Numbered from the stretch's first letter, positions 36,419 through 43,849 are shown. The stretch is DNA of 43,849 bases from DAOUET01 sp034430155 (GCA_034430155.1 DAOUET010000115.1:1-43849), one strand, 5' to 3'. A program made the numbers and translations. The notes: generated by a model not told the origin, from the sequence alone.

Positions 36419-36520
36419 CGCAGCCACACCACCTCATTTATCTTCTCCTTGCTTTTTATCGGAATTATTCAGTGGCATTTAAAAATCGTTTCCCAATTTT
36501 GGTTTTTTTGAGGACAATTA

Positions 36521-37375
36521 ATGCAGCAGATTGAACCAGGCATATATTGTGAGGAATCCTATTCCGGCGTTACTTTGGGAGCCATCGTCCTTCCTCATGG
36601 CACCATCTTTATCGATGCCCCGCTTCGCCCTGAGGATGCCCGCTCCTGGCGAGCTGCTTTATTGTCCATGGGAGGCAGCACAAACCGCATTCTGGTCAAC
36701 CTCGATTCCAACCCTGATCGCACCTTAGGTTCCCGCGCCCTTGACTGCACCATCATTGCCCATCAAAAAACAGCTCAGGTATTCCGCAACCGTCCCTCTA
36801 TTTTCAAGAGTCAAAGCCTCGAAAGTGGTGCCGAATGGGAGACCAGCAACGAAGTTGTTGGCACTCGTTGGGCGCCGCCTGACATTACTTTCTCCCAACA
36901 GATGTTTTTTCACTGGGGGGAGAAAAAAGTAATCCTGGAACACCATCCCGGACCGGCCATAGGTGCCATCTGGGTCCTAATACCCGACGCACGCGTGCTT
37001 TTCCTTGGTGATGCGGTTCTCCCCCACCAACCCCCCTTTCTGGCTCATGCGGATTTATCTGCTTGGATTGAAACCCTGAATTTGATCATTAAATCTCATC
37101 GGGATTTCACCATCATATCCGGCCGGGGAGGCCCAGTTTCTCTAGAAGCTGTACGGGCTCAACTACGCTACATCAAAAAGCTATTAAACGGGCTCGAACG
37201 TCTTGCTAAACGCAATGCACCTCCGGAAAAAACGGAGAGCTTGATCCCTAGATTGCTTAATGATCTCTCCCCACCTGCCATGCTGCGAGAGAATTACGCC
37301 CAACGCCTGCGTTATGGCCTTTTCCAGTATTATTCTCGTCGTTATAGGCCTTCTGAAGACGATCAGGAAGAGTGA
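36521..37375 (+). CDS. Metallo-beta-lactamase-fold protein with degenerate metal site
   Basis: The 284 aa protein follows the MBL fold: GIYCEESYSGVTLGAIVLPHGTIFIDA (residues 7-33), a degenerate metal region at residues 60-67, HHPGPAIGAIWVLIP near residue 142 and FLGDAVLPHQPP near residue 165. In active enzymes the first site reads HxHxDH, but here the corresponding stretch has D62, N64, D66 and R67, with no histidine. The later His and Asp are kept. It is therefore either catalytically dead or uses another chemistry. The start at 36521 has GAGGA eight nucleotides upstream. The stop lies 17 bp before the asparaginase gene, so the two are probably co-transcribed. Confidence 0.8.
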   Translation: MQQIEPGIYCEESYSGVTLGAIVLPHGTIFIDAPLRPEDARSWRAALLSMGGSTNRILVNLDSNPDRTLGSRALDCTIIAHQKTAQVFRNRPSIFKSQSLESGAEWETSNEVVGTRWAPPDITFSQQMFFHWGEKKVILEHHPGPAIGAIWVLIPDARVLFLGDAVLPHQPPFLAHADLSAWIETLNLIIKSHRDFTIISGRGGPVSLEAVRAQLRYIKKLLNGLERLAKRNAPPEKTESLIPRLLNDLSPPAMLRENYAQRLRYGLFQYYSRRYRPSEDDQEE

Positions 37376-37394
37376 TTCTATCGATCTGACGACC

Positions 37395-38450
37395 ATGGCT
37401 GACCAAACCTCTTATCTGCCAGTGTTTCAACTTACCCGCGCCGAGACGGTCGAATCCATCCACTTCGGCAGCCTAGTCGTGGTCGACCCGCACGGCAAGG
37501 TTATTGCCTCGTATGGAAATCCAGAGATAGTCACCTACCTGCGCTCCACCGCCAAACCTTTCCAGGCTTTGCCCTTCCTAGAGCAAGGCGGGCAGGCTGC
37601 TTTCGATCTTCTTCCATCCGAAATCGCCTTATTATGTGCCTCCCATTCCGGCACAGATGAACATGTTGCCACCCTTTTAGCAATCCAGGAGAAAACTGGC
37701 GTCCTAGAATCCGAACTGCTTTGTGGCGTACATCCTCCCTATCACGAACCTACCGCCCAGGCCATGGCTCAACGCGCTGAGAAACCCACTCCTAATAGAC
37801 ACAACTGCTCTGGAAAACATACTGCCATGCTGGCCTTTGCCCGCTGGCAAGGTTGGTCAACTGCCGATTATCTCAACCTCTCCCATCCTGTCCAGCAGCG
37901 TATTGTGGCTACCCTTTCTGAAATGTGCGGCTTGCCCATTAATGATATCGCTCTGGGGACTGATGGCTGCTCGGCGCCAAATTTTGCCATCCCGCTTTAC
38001 AACGCCGCCTGGGCATACGCGCGTTTGTGCGATCCAAGTGATTTATTACCACCCCGCGCGGCTGCCTGCCGTTCCATCACATCCGCCATGACCTCCTCCC
38101 CACAAATGATTGCAGGACCGGGTCGGTTTGACACCTGCCTGATGGAAGCTACCCAGGGTCGTATTGTCGCCAAAGGTGGTGCCGAAGGTTATCAGGGGTT
38201 GGGCTTGCTTCCTGGAGCCCTTGAACCTGGCTCCCCCGCTTTGGGTATCGCCTTTAAAATCTCTGATGGTGACCTGAAAGGTCGTGCCCGCCCGGCAGTC
38301 GCGATTGAAATCTTACGCCAGTTAGATGCCCTTCCTGCCGACGCGCTTGAACAGCTCGCCGGCTTTGGTCCTAGATTACCGCTTTACAACTGGCGGAAGC
38401 TGGTCGTCGGAGAATCTAAACCGTGCTTTACATTAAGGCGCTCACCCTGA
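37395..38450 (+). CDS. Asparaginase II family protein (Rhizobium ReAII type)
   Basis: The roughly 351 aa protein has RSTAKPFQALPFLEQGG near residue 53, CASHSGTDEHV near residue 80, PNRHNCSGKHTAMLAFAR near residue 133 and TDGCSAPNFAIPL near residue 192. These blocks are the hallmark of the L-asparaginase II family unrelated to the E. coli type. It would hydrolyse L-asparagine to aspartate and ammonia in the cytoplasm. The frame is open upstream to 37260, which would overlap the MBL gene by 116 nt. ATG at 37395 is chosen because the family homology begins just after it. Confidence 0.88.
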   Translation: MADQTSYLPVFQLTRAETVESIHFGSLVVVDPHGKVIASYGNPEIVTYLRSTAKPFQALPFLEQGGQAAFDLLPSEIALLCASHSGTDEHVATLLAIQEKTGVLESELLCGVHPPYHEPTAQAMAQRAEKPTPNRHNCSGKHTAMLAFARWQGWSTADYLNLSHPVQQRIVATLSEMCGLPINDIALGTDGCSAPNFAIPLYNAAWAYARLCDPSDLLPPRAAACRSITSAMTSSPQMIAGPGRFDTCLMEATQGRIVAKGGAEGYQGLGLLPGALEPGSPALGIAFKISDGDLKGRARPAVAIEILRQLDALPADALEQLAGFGPRLPLYNWRKLVVGESKPCFTLRRSP

Positions 38451-38532
38451 ATTGTCTTTTATAACCTAAAAAACATCCCGGTCTTGAACCCGAAAAGTTC
38501 ATCAAGCTTCACCGTATAAGCATTCGACTCGT

Positions 38533-39204
38533 ATGCATCTTTCAGAGCGCGCCCTCGCCATTCACCACCGACTTCTGGAATTCTACGGTTACCCCGCCTG
38601 GCGTAACCCCTTACCCCCCATTGACGAGCTGGTCTCAACTATCCTCTCGCAAAACACCAACGACACCAATCGTGACCGGGCTTTTCATAACTTGCGGGAA
38701 CGGTTTCCAACTTGGGAACAAGTGCGTGATGCAGATCTCAAGCAAGTCATTGAAGCCATTCGTCCGGCTGGTCTCGCCAATCAAAAAGGTCCCCGCATCC
38801 AAAGTGCCCTTCGCCAGATCACCGAAAAACGAGGGGAACTCGATTTGGAGTTCTTACGCAACATGCCTCCCCAAGCTGCCAGGTTCTGGCTGCAGCAATT
38901 TAAGGGGGTTGGGCCAAAAACGTCCGCCATTGTCCTGCAATTCTCTCTCGGAATGCCAGCCTTCCCGGTCGATACCCACATTTACCGCGTAACCGGCCGG
39001 TTAGGACTTCGACCTTCCCAAATGAGTGTAGAAAATACTCATCAATTTCTGGCTGATCTGCTGCCAGCAGAGACTTATTACCCTCTTCATCTTAACCTGA
39101 TCCGGCTTGGCCGTGAAATTTGTCAGGCTCGCCGGCCTAAATGCCCCCAGTGCCTCCTCCAGGATCTCTGCGATTACTACGCGGAAAACTATCCCAATTC
39201 ATAA
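38533..39204 (+). CDS. nth: Endonuclease III-like DNA glycosylase
   Basis: The 223 aa helix-hairpin-helix DNA glycosylase has VSTILSQNTNDTNRDRAF near residue 35. The hairpin LQQFKGVGPKTSAIVLQF (catalytic lysine in GPKT) is near residue 120, VDTHIYRVTGRLGL (catalytic aspartate) near residue 145, and the C-terminal [4Fe-4S] motif C-x6-C-x2-C-x5-C (CQARRPKCPQCLLQDLC) near residue 200. It cuts out oxidised pyrimidines and nicks the abasic site. The next gene encodes a DNPH1-like nucleotide hydrolase, also concerned with modified pyrimidines. Start is ATG at 38533. Confidence 0.92.
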   Translation: MHLSERALAIHHRLLEFYGYPAWRNPLPPIDELVSTILSQNTNDTNRDRAFHNLRERFPTWEQVRDADLKQVIEAIRPAGLANQKGPRIQSALRQITEKRGELDLEFLRNMPPQAARFWLQQFKGVGPKTSAIVLQFSLGMPAFPVDTHIYRVTGRLGLRPSQMSVENTHQFLADLLPAETYYPLHLNLIRLGREICQARRPKCPQCLLQDLCDYYAENYPNS

Positions 39205-39316
39205 TTATCACCTCCAATCCCATTGATGGTCATGTATATTATTATATAAGCCCTCCGTGGTCGTCTTCCTTTTTGATGCCTAAGAAAATCCGTAAACCCG
39301 GATCACCTCAGCCAAC

Positions 39317-39325
39317 TGCTATAAT
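39317..39325 (+). promoter_or_regulatory. Extended -10 promoter for DNPH1-like gene
   Basis: TGCTATAAT (39317-39325) is a consensus extended -10 element. The ATG at 39338 follows after 12 nt that contain AGGAAGAG, so the leader would be only about five to six bases. No -35 box is evident at the proper spacing. The gene thus has its own promoter separate from nth. Confidence 0.6.
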
Positions 39326-39337
39326 CGGCAGGAAGAG

Positions 39338-39772
39338 ATGAACGTTTATTTCGCCTGTGCCATTACCGGTGGTCGCCAGCAGGAAAATATCTATCAATTG
39401 ATTGTGGATAGCCTGCTGTCAGATGGTCACACCGTACCCACCGCATATCTCTCCCGCCCGGAAGTCATGGATCTGGAAGCAATCGTCCAACCGCGAGAGG
39501 TTTTCACCCGTGATATCGCCTGGATAGAGGCTTGCCAGGCACTCATCGCTGAAGTCACTACGCCTTCCCATGGGGTCGGATACGAAATTGCCTACGCCCT
39601 CAGCCTCGGCAAACCGGTACTGTGTTGCTATCGGCAAGAAACGCTGGTCTCGAAGATGATCACGGGCAACACCGATCCGCGCTTGCATGTGTGTGTTTAT
39701 CAGACCTCTGCCGATGCGTTGTTATTGGTACAGAACTTTCTGGAAGAAGTCAAAAGGTCATCCCAACCTTAG
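39338..39772 (+). CDS. 2'-deoxynucleoside 5'-phosphate N-hydrolase-like (DNPH1/RCL family)
   Basis: The 144 aa protein aligns well with human DNPH1 (RCL) by motif: VYFACAITGGRQQENIYQLI at the start, TRDIAWIEACQALIAEVTTP near residue 57 (catalytic aspartate), GVGYEIAYALSLGKPVLCC near residue 82 (catalytic glutamate), and SKMITGN near residue 107. DNPH1 splits the base from deoxynucleoside monophosphates, notably 5-hydroxymethyl-dUMP, and so cleans the nucleotide pool. A general nucleoside 2-deoxyribosyltransferase of the same superfamily is the alternative. It has its own promoter with a very short leader. Confidence 0.85.
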   Translation: MNVYFACAITGGRQQENIYQLIVDSLLSDGHTVPTAYLSRPEVMDLEAIVQPREVFTRDIAWIEACQALIAEVTTPSHGVGYEIAYALSLGKPVLCCYRQETLVSKMITGNTDPRLHVCVYQTSADALLLVQNFLEEVKRSSQP

Positions 39773-40132
39773 CTGCTTTACCGACATGAGTAATATCACC
39801 TGGAACAGGTGACCTTTGGCAATCAACAGCGGCTCCTTTTTTAGGTAAGATAATAGTGTACAAAGACGGGAATCAGGACACATCCTGATGCTCATCGCTG
39901 TTTCCTCCTTTGGCTAAAGCCTCCGCCGGGATCTCCTCACCGACCCGGCGGAGGCCGTTAAACAAGAGTTCATCCACTCCTTCTTCTCACAGATAGGCTC
40001 TTGTTCATTGCTGCTACCTCATTTTTAAGCGCGACATGCCCTTTCAATGTGAATAACGCCAGGCCAGTATTAGCGATGACTTACTATAAAGACGCCAATA
40101 TACTGCCGAGATCATTTGCTCCCCAGGTTCTT
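39773..40132. other. 360 bp convergent intergenic region with nested inverted repeats
   Basis: No gene is supported here. Five inverted repeats crowd 210 bp: TCACCTG/CAGGTGA (39796-39812); AACAGCG/CGCTGTT (39825-39831 with 39896-39902) enclosing ATCAGGA/TCCTGAT (39872-39889); GCCTCCGCCGGG/CCCGGCGGAGGC (39919-39955), a perfect 12 bp stem; and AACAAGAG/CTCTTGTT (39961-40005). It lies between two converging genes, so a two-way terminator is the simplest reading. A structured RNA is possible. The rest (40006-40132) shows nothing special. Confidence 0.6.
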
Positions 40133-41314
40133 TCAAGCGATTTCCTGACCGCCTAATTGTCTCTTCATGACATCTAAAACGGCCAATAATTTCGCTTTGG
40201 TGATCCGTAACCCTTGGGTTTGCTCCTCACTCAGATTCCCCCATTGCCCATCGATCAACATTTCGATATACCCTATCCCCACCATCAACGCGCCCCTGAT
40301 ATCATGGCTTAATATACGAAAGAATTCCTCCTTGGATCGTTCTCTGACCAGTGCTTTCTTCACGGTCTGTTGCAGCAAATGTACCTTTTCTGTCAACGAC
40401 CAACACAAACTCACATTTCCCAACGCTATCGAAGAATATCCCGCCAATGCTTCAATCAAATCATGGTCACCAGCAGTATAGGGCTGCTGCGATTTACGCA
40501 TTACCGCTAACATCCCAAGCAGCTGGCTCTCACCTTTGATCGGTACTGCCAGGGCTGCTTGTCCCCATTTCGCCACCTTAAATTGACCTAACTCTTCACC
40601 ATGAATGGAGAGCGCTTCTTCAGAAAGCAAGACTAAATTATGGAACTCATTATCCCATGGCTGGTTGATTCTGACCTTAAAGGATTCCGGCAGATCGTAA
40701 TAAGCACCCAATACAAAGCTATCGTTCTCATAGCTGGGATACAGCAGCCAACCTCGGTCAGATTTTGTTAGATAAACAGCCCCTTCCACAATCTTATCGA
40801 ACAACTTGCTTGGTTCGGATATAGCAGTGACCGCTTTGCCGAAGGCTAAAATCGACCTCAGCTCCCGGGTGCGGTGAGATAATTGCTCGTTTCTCCTTTC
40901 TAACTCCCGGATTCGCTGCATGTCTTGGTGTTTCCGCCCGACCCTCTCGAGCGCCCCTTCCACGGCTGAGACCACCTCGGTATCCTGCGTTGGCCAGAAC
41001 AAGTAACTCTCAGCTCCCAACTTGAGCGTCCGCATCACCTCTTCTGGGTTGCTCTTTTTCGCCAGGAGCACCACTGGAATTTCAATTCCCAGCGATGACA
41101 ATGCAATCATTAAATCTTGCCCATTCAAGTCGGGCAAGTGCAGGTCTGTGATGATTAAATCTGGGGAATATTGACTTACCTCCTGTATGGCTTCGCTTAC
41201 TGAACCAACTACTTTTCCCAGATATCCTAGCGGCATTAAAGTTTGGTGTAGGATAAACTCGGAGATCTCAGTATCGGTTTCTACAAGTAAGATTCGCTTG
41301 CCAATAGTAATCAT
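40133..41314 (-). CDS. Receiver-GAF-DHp protein lacking the kinase catalytic domain
   Basis: The 393 aa protein starts with a receiver domain (residues 6-125): acidic pocket E12 and D14, phospho-acceptor D57 in IITDLHLPDLNG. The usual Thr/Ser position is A85 and the conserved lysine before proline is W107, so its switch is probably altered. A coiled coil (130-170) and a GAF domain (about 175-320) follow. Next comes a histidine kinase DHp helix with H337 in ILSHDIRGAL. The protein ends at residue 393 with no ATP-binding domain, and none is encoded downstream. It could act as a phosphotransfer adaptor for the kinase at 34328. The ATG at 41314 is only 6 nt after a -10 box, suggesting a leaderless mRNA. 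Confidence 0.88.
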   Translation of the reverse strand: MITIGKRILLVETDTEISEFILHQTLMPLGYLGKVVGSVSEAIQEVSQYSPDLIITDLHLPDLNGQDLMIALSSLGIEIPVVLLAKKSNPEEVMRTLKLGAESYLFWPTQDTEVVSAVEGALERVGRKHQDMQRIRELERRNEQLSHRTRELRSILAFGKAVTAISEPSKLFDKIVEGAVYLTKSDRGWLLYPSYENDSFVLGAYYDLPESFKVRINQPWDNEFHNLVLLSEEALSIHGEELGQFKVAKWGQAALAVPIKGESQLLGMLAVMRKSQQPYTAGDHDLIEALAGYSSIALGNVSLCWSLTEKVHLLQQTVKKALVRERSKEEFFRILSHDIRGALMVGIGYIEMLIDGQWGNLSEEQTQGLRITKAKLLAVLDVMKRQLGGQEIA

Positions 41315-41320
41315 AAAATA

Positions 41321-41329
41321 ATCATAGCA
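41321..41329 (-). promoter_or_regulatory. Extended -10 promoter of receiver-GAF gene, probably leaderless
   Basis: On the minus strand TGCTATGAT has the TGn extension plus TATGAT (41321-41326), and the ATG at 41314 follows after TATTTT, six bases. Transcription would start at or very near the initiation codon. The putative -35 position lies inside the palindrome at 41336-41368. Confidence 0.5.
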
Positions 41330-41335
41330 TGTTTG

Positions 41336-41368
41336 AACCGAAAAGGTAATCTGCCCGCCTTTTCGGTT
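41336..41368. promoter_or_regulatory. 11 bp perfect inverted repeat over promoter region (candidate operator)
   Basis: Arms AACCGAAAAGG (41336-41346) and CCTTTTCGGTT (41358-41368) are perfect complements around an 11 bp centre. They lie between the divergent receiver-GAF gene and GNAT gene, at about the -35 region of the former. A site bound by a dimeric regulator is the best guess. A hairpin in a transcript from further upstream is the alternative. Confidence 0.5.
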
Positions 41369-41430
41369 TTGCAATGTCTTCAGATCATCAATTTCAGATT
41401 AACCTAACGAATTAGTCGGGGATAATCCGC

Positions 41431-41436
41431 TATAAT
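41431..41436 (+). promoter_or_regulatory. -10 box for GNAT gene
   Basis: A perfect TATAAT lies 67 nt before the ATG at 41504, with no clear -35 partner. The leader would hold two small inverted repeats, TATCC-TCCA-GGATA and CTGC-CC-GCAG. No strong ribosome site is visible close to the start codon. Confidence 0.35.
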
Positions 41437-41503
41437 TTATATCCTCCAGGATAAACTGCCCGCAGGTAAACAAAGGTAGAAGAACGGCGAAACAGATCCG
41501 TCT

Positions 41504-41968
41504 ATGAAGGTTAATATTCGCAAATCGACCCCAGATGATGCCATCAGGATCGACCAGTTAGCAACTCAATTCGCCTCATACCTGAAAAGTTTGGGCGATC
41601 TCACCGATTTCAAATTCAACGCAGATACCTACTTGCGCGATGGCTTTGGCGCTGATCCCGCTTTCTCCGGTTTGGTTGCGGAATTCGATGGTCAGGTCAT
41701 CGCTTACCTTCTTTATCATTTCGGTTATGATACCGACCGGGCCATCCGCCTGATGTATGTGGTCGATCTATTTGTACAGGAGGAGATGCGCCGGCAGGGT
41801 TGCGGCACTGCCCTGATGGAAGCAGCTGCCCGCATCGGCAAGAAGTCTGGCGCTGTTGAACTCATCTGGTTTGTTTATAGTCCCAACAAACTTGCCGCTG
41901 GATTTTACCAGGGGCTAGGAGCTCACTACCTCGAAGACTTGAGGTTTATGGTTTGGCGACCGCTCTGA
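41504..41968 (+). CDS. GNAT family N-acetyltransferase
   Basis: The 154 aa protein has the GNAT fold: VNIRKSTPDDAIRIDQLATQF at the start, VVDLFVQEEMRRQGCGTALM near residue 84 with the acetyl-CoA binding RRQGCG loop, and YSPNKLAAGFYQGLGAHYLE near residue 125. Members close to diamine or small-molecule acetyltransferases have the same length, but the substrate cannot be told. Its stop is 15 bp before the start of a broken metallophosphoesterase gene. Confidence 0.87.
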   Translation: MKVNIRKSTPDDAIRIDQLATQFASYLKSLGDLTDFKFNADTYLRDGFGADPAFSGLVAEFDGQVIAYLLYHFGYDTDRAIRLMYVVDLFVQEEMRRQGCGTALMEAAARIGKKSGAVELIWFVYSPNKLAAGFYQGLGAHYLEDLRFMVWRPL

Positions 41969-41982
41969 TGGAGGAAGTTAAA

Positions 41983-42179
41983 TTGAAAGTTGGGATATTG
42001 GCAGACATCCATGGGAACCGATCGCATTGGATGCCATTCTCAAAGATATCGCTGCATCTGGTGGGGTTGATTATGATCGCCAAGCAGTCATCACCGCTGC
42101 CCTGGCAGCCAATCATCCTGCTGCAGATTATATTGCCCAATTTATGAGAGGTCAGAAGAAAACCGATTGGATAAAATGA
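41983..42179 (+). pseudogene. Metallophosphoesterase remnant (frameshift plus internal deletion)
   Basis: TTG at 41983, with GGAGGAA upstream, begins LKVGILADIHGN, the first metal motif (D-x-H) of calcineurin-like phosphoesterases. After AAC the frame breaks: moving to the frame that starts with ATC at 42021 restores IALDAILKDIAASGGVD, the expected next helix, as though one base of an Arg codon were lost. The sequence then goes straight to YDRQAVITAALAANHPAADYIAQF, which resembles the C-terminal end of such proteins, and stops at 42179. The middle of about 150-180 residues with the remaining metal ligands is missing. It cannot encode an active enzyme. The stop still overlaps the next ATG as ATGA. 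Confidence 0.75.
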
Positions 42180-43021
42180 AACCAAAAATACCAAATCAGG
42201 ATTTCAAGCAGCCTGACCGTATCTACCCGCTGACCCGGGGAGTAGCCGCCATTGTCGTGCCCTTCTTGTTGGTCGCCTTCATCATTCTATACTTGACACC
42301 CGACGAGACAGGAGTCCGCTTCGCCTGGCAGATCAAGCCGCATATGACCGCCATGTTTATGGGTGCTGGATATCTGGGTGGCGCTTACCTTTTCATGCAG
42401 GTTGTCTTCGGTCGCCGCTGGCACCGGGTGGCTGCAGGTTTCCTACCTGTAGCAGCTTTCACCTTTTTCATGCTTCTGGCTACGATCCTTCATTGGGATC
42501 GCTTTAATAGAGATCAACTTCCTTTTCAGATTTGGTTCGTCCTGTATATCATCACGCCATTGCTGGTGCCATGGGTTTGGATTCGTAATCGCAAGGTCGA
42601 ATCCGGTGAACCTGAATCGGGTGATGTTACCATCCCTGCCATCGCCCGCTGGGGACTTGGCTTGCTCGGTGTGGTGCTCTTTGCATTTACTTTGGTAGCC
42701 TTCCTGACTCCTCAAGTTATCATTGAGATTTGGCCGTGGACCCTTTCACCCCTCACTGCCCGTGTGATGGGAGGTTGGTTCTCCTTATTGGGTGTTGGTG
42801 GTATTGTAATTTCACTCGATTCTCGTTGGAGCGCTTGGAAGAACGGCATTGAAAGCATTGCCATCTGGTTCGCGTTGGTATTGCTTGCCAGTATTTTGAA
42901 TCCCCAAGACTTTAACAACAGCTCTCTGGTCAATTGGTATTTAATGAGTGTCTTAATCGTGCTGCTTGCCATGGCTGTCTTATATCTCGACATGGAATAT
43001 CACCATCTTAAACATCATTGA
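42176..43021 (+). CDS. Polytopic membrane protein of unknown function
   Basis: The 281 aa protein has a short charged N-terminus and then about eight hydrophobic segments in two halves separated by a polar loop (residues 135-150, KVESGEPESGDVTIP). The C-terminus ends in YLDMEYHHLKHH, histidine-rich. I recognise no family. The two halves each contain a tryptophan-rich loop (WQIKPHMTAMFMGAGYLGG and WPWTLSPLTARVMGGWFSL), suggesting an internal duplication. The ATG at 42176 overlaps the pseudogene stop (ATGA). A TTG at 42167 is in frame but less likely. Confidence 0.7.
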   Translation: MKPKIPNQDFKQPDRIYPLTRGVAAIVVPFLLVAFIILYLTPDETGVRFAWQIKPHMTAMFMGAGYLGGAYLFMQVVFGRRWHRVAAGFLPVAAFTFFMLLATILHWDRFNRDQLPFQIWFVLYIITPLLVPWVWIRNRKVESGEPESGDVTIPAIARWGLGLLGVVLFAFTLVAFLTPQVIIEIWPWTLSPLTARVMGGWFSLLGVGGIVISLDSRWSAWKNGIESIAIWFALVLLASILNPQDFNNSSLVNWYLMSVLIVLLAMAVLYLDMEYHHLKHH

Positions 43022-43300
43022 TAATCCATCAGCCCATTGCTGCGAAGTATTTCATCTAAGCCGAGCCTGATTTCCCATACGCCACACTCCCCTGATATGC
43101 ATGCCTGCCAGCCCTTTGACCAAGCAGAGTTGCTGATAAACGAAATGTTCTGTTATCCTATTTATGGCTTAGTAGACACCACTGGATAAAAACGGCTGAT
43201 ACTTTATGAAACCTGATGGTAGGTGTTTTTCGTAAAAAGCGTGAAATGCAACCCACTGAAGAGATAGATTAGAGACCAAGTTGAGGTCAATATTTCAGCC

Positions 43301-43849
43301 ATGAATCCTGAGTTACCCAGTTTGTATAAAGAAATGGCATTCTATTGGCCATTGTTTTCTGACCCTGCCGATTATGCCAATGAAGCTGCTTTTATTCACA
43401 AGATCTTTACAGAACTCAGCGATAAACCTATGCGCAAACTCCTGGAACTGGGTAGCGGGGGTGGAAACAACGCTTCCCACCTCAAGGCTCACTATCAGAT
43501 ATCCTTGATGGATGTCTCAGAAGAGATGCTGGCTGTCAGCCGTAAACTCAATCCGAATGCGAACACCTCCAGAGTGATATGCGCATGGCCAGGCTCGAGC
43601 GTTTGTTCGACGGCGTATTGATCCACGACGCTATTATGTATATGACCTCAGAAATGGATTTGCACAAAGCCATCCAGACAACATATCTACATTGTCGCAA
43701 GACAGGTGTAGCCATGTTCGTGCCCGATTTCGTCCGGGAAACATTCAAACCCTCGACGAAGCATGGAGGTCATGATCGTCACGGGCGAGGATTGCGTTAC
43801 CTAGCATGGACCTACGACCCCGATCGAGAAGATGACACATACCTCACCG
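43301..43849 (+). pseudogene. Class I SAM-dependent methyltransferase, frameshifted and partial
   Basis: ATG at 43301 opens a methyltransferase with the SAM-binding motif LLELGSGGGNNASHL near residue 47 and LMDVSEEMLAVSRKLNP near residue 70. After AATCC (43550-43554) the frame fails and hits a stop at 43619-43621. In the frame starting with GAA at 43555, similarity goes on without interruption as ECEHLQSDMRMARLERLFD and IHDAIMYMTSEMD to the right edge. One base appears to be missing. It may be a recent pseudogene or a sequencing error. The gene continues beyond the window. Confidence 0.75.

Noticed and set aside
43180..43240. Possible terminator hairpin with TTTTT near 43224 after the membrane protein gene
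   Set aside because: The stem is only four base pairs (ACCT/AGGT) and lies far from the stop codon.
1..43849. Search for tRNA, rRNA, CRISPR arrays and autonomous transposase genes
   Set aside because: No cloverleaf-like T-arm signals, no rRNA stretches, no regularly spaced repeats and no transposase motifs were seen. A covariance-model scan could not be run.

Overview
The window looks like a chromosomal segment of a Chloroflexota bacterium, probably of the Anaerolineae. This is inferred from the mix of genes: many large polytopic GT-C glycosyltransferases, flippase-like UPF0104 proteins, a family 4 iron-sulfur uracil-DNA glycosylase, a Rhizobium-type asparaginase II and GAF-rich signalling proteins. 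No marker gene settles the taxonomy, and I see no rRNA, tRNA, CRISPR array or autonomous transposon.

Positions 1-25473 (all minus strand) form one large surface-glycan cluster. It holds nucleotide-sugar enzymes (a partial SDR epimerase at the left edge, gmd, a second SDR epimerase, and a UDP-sugar dehydrogenase just beyond at 25719-27044). It also has a polyprenyl-phosphate-sugar synthase-like GT2, two GT4 glycosyltransferases and at least four recognisable GT39/PMT-type transferases. Three of these are clear paralogues, two of them in tandem. Further genes encode three unfamiliar multi-membrane-span proteins, two UPF0104/LPG-synthase-like membrane proteins, an alkaline-phosphatase-superfamily hydrolase and a Wzx-like flippase. 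A winged-helix regulator with an extra C-terminal domain (826-1341) lies inside it. The same promoter-plus-palindrome module precedes both this regulator and gmd, 17 kb apart. Two same-orientation, non-autonomous hairpin elements of 90 and 94 bp bracket the gmd segment.

Positions 25719-31843 (minus) run pcrA, tsaE, tsaB, rimI, udg and the UDP-sugar dehydrogenase: DNA repair, t6A tRNA modification and protein acetylation leading into the glycan genes. At 31.84-31.97 kb pcrA and a holB-like gene diverge. Each has a sigma70-like promoter whose -10 box lies only 7-8 nt from the start codon, which suggests leaderless mRNAs.

Positions 31967-39772 (plus) carry holB, a threonine synthase, a GAF-GAF-PAS histidine kinase, a metallo-beta-lactamase-fold protein that has lost its metal motif, an asparaginase II, endonuclease III and a DNPH1-like nucleotide hydrolase. 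They converge on a receiver-GAF-DHp protein without a kinase catalytic domain (minus, 40133-41314) across 360 bp packed with inverted repeats. The right end holds a GNAT acetyltransferase, the remnant of a metallophosphoesterase gene, an unknown membrane protein and a frameshifted methyltransferase that runs off the edge.
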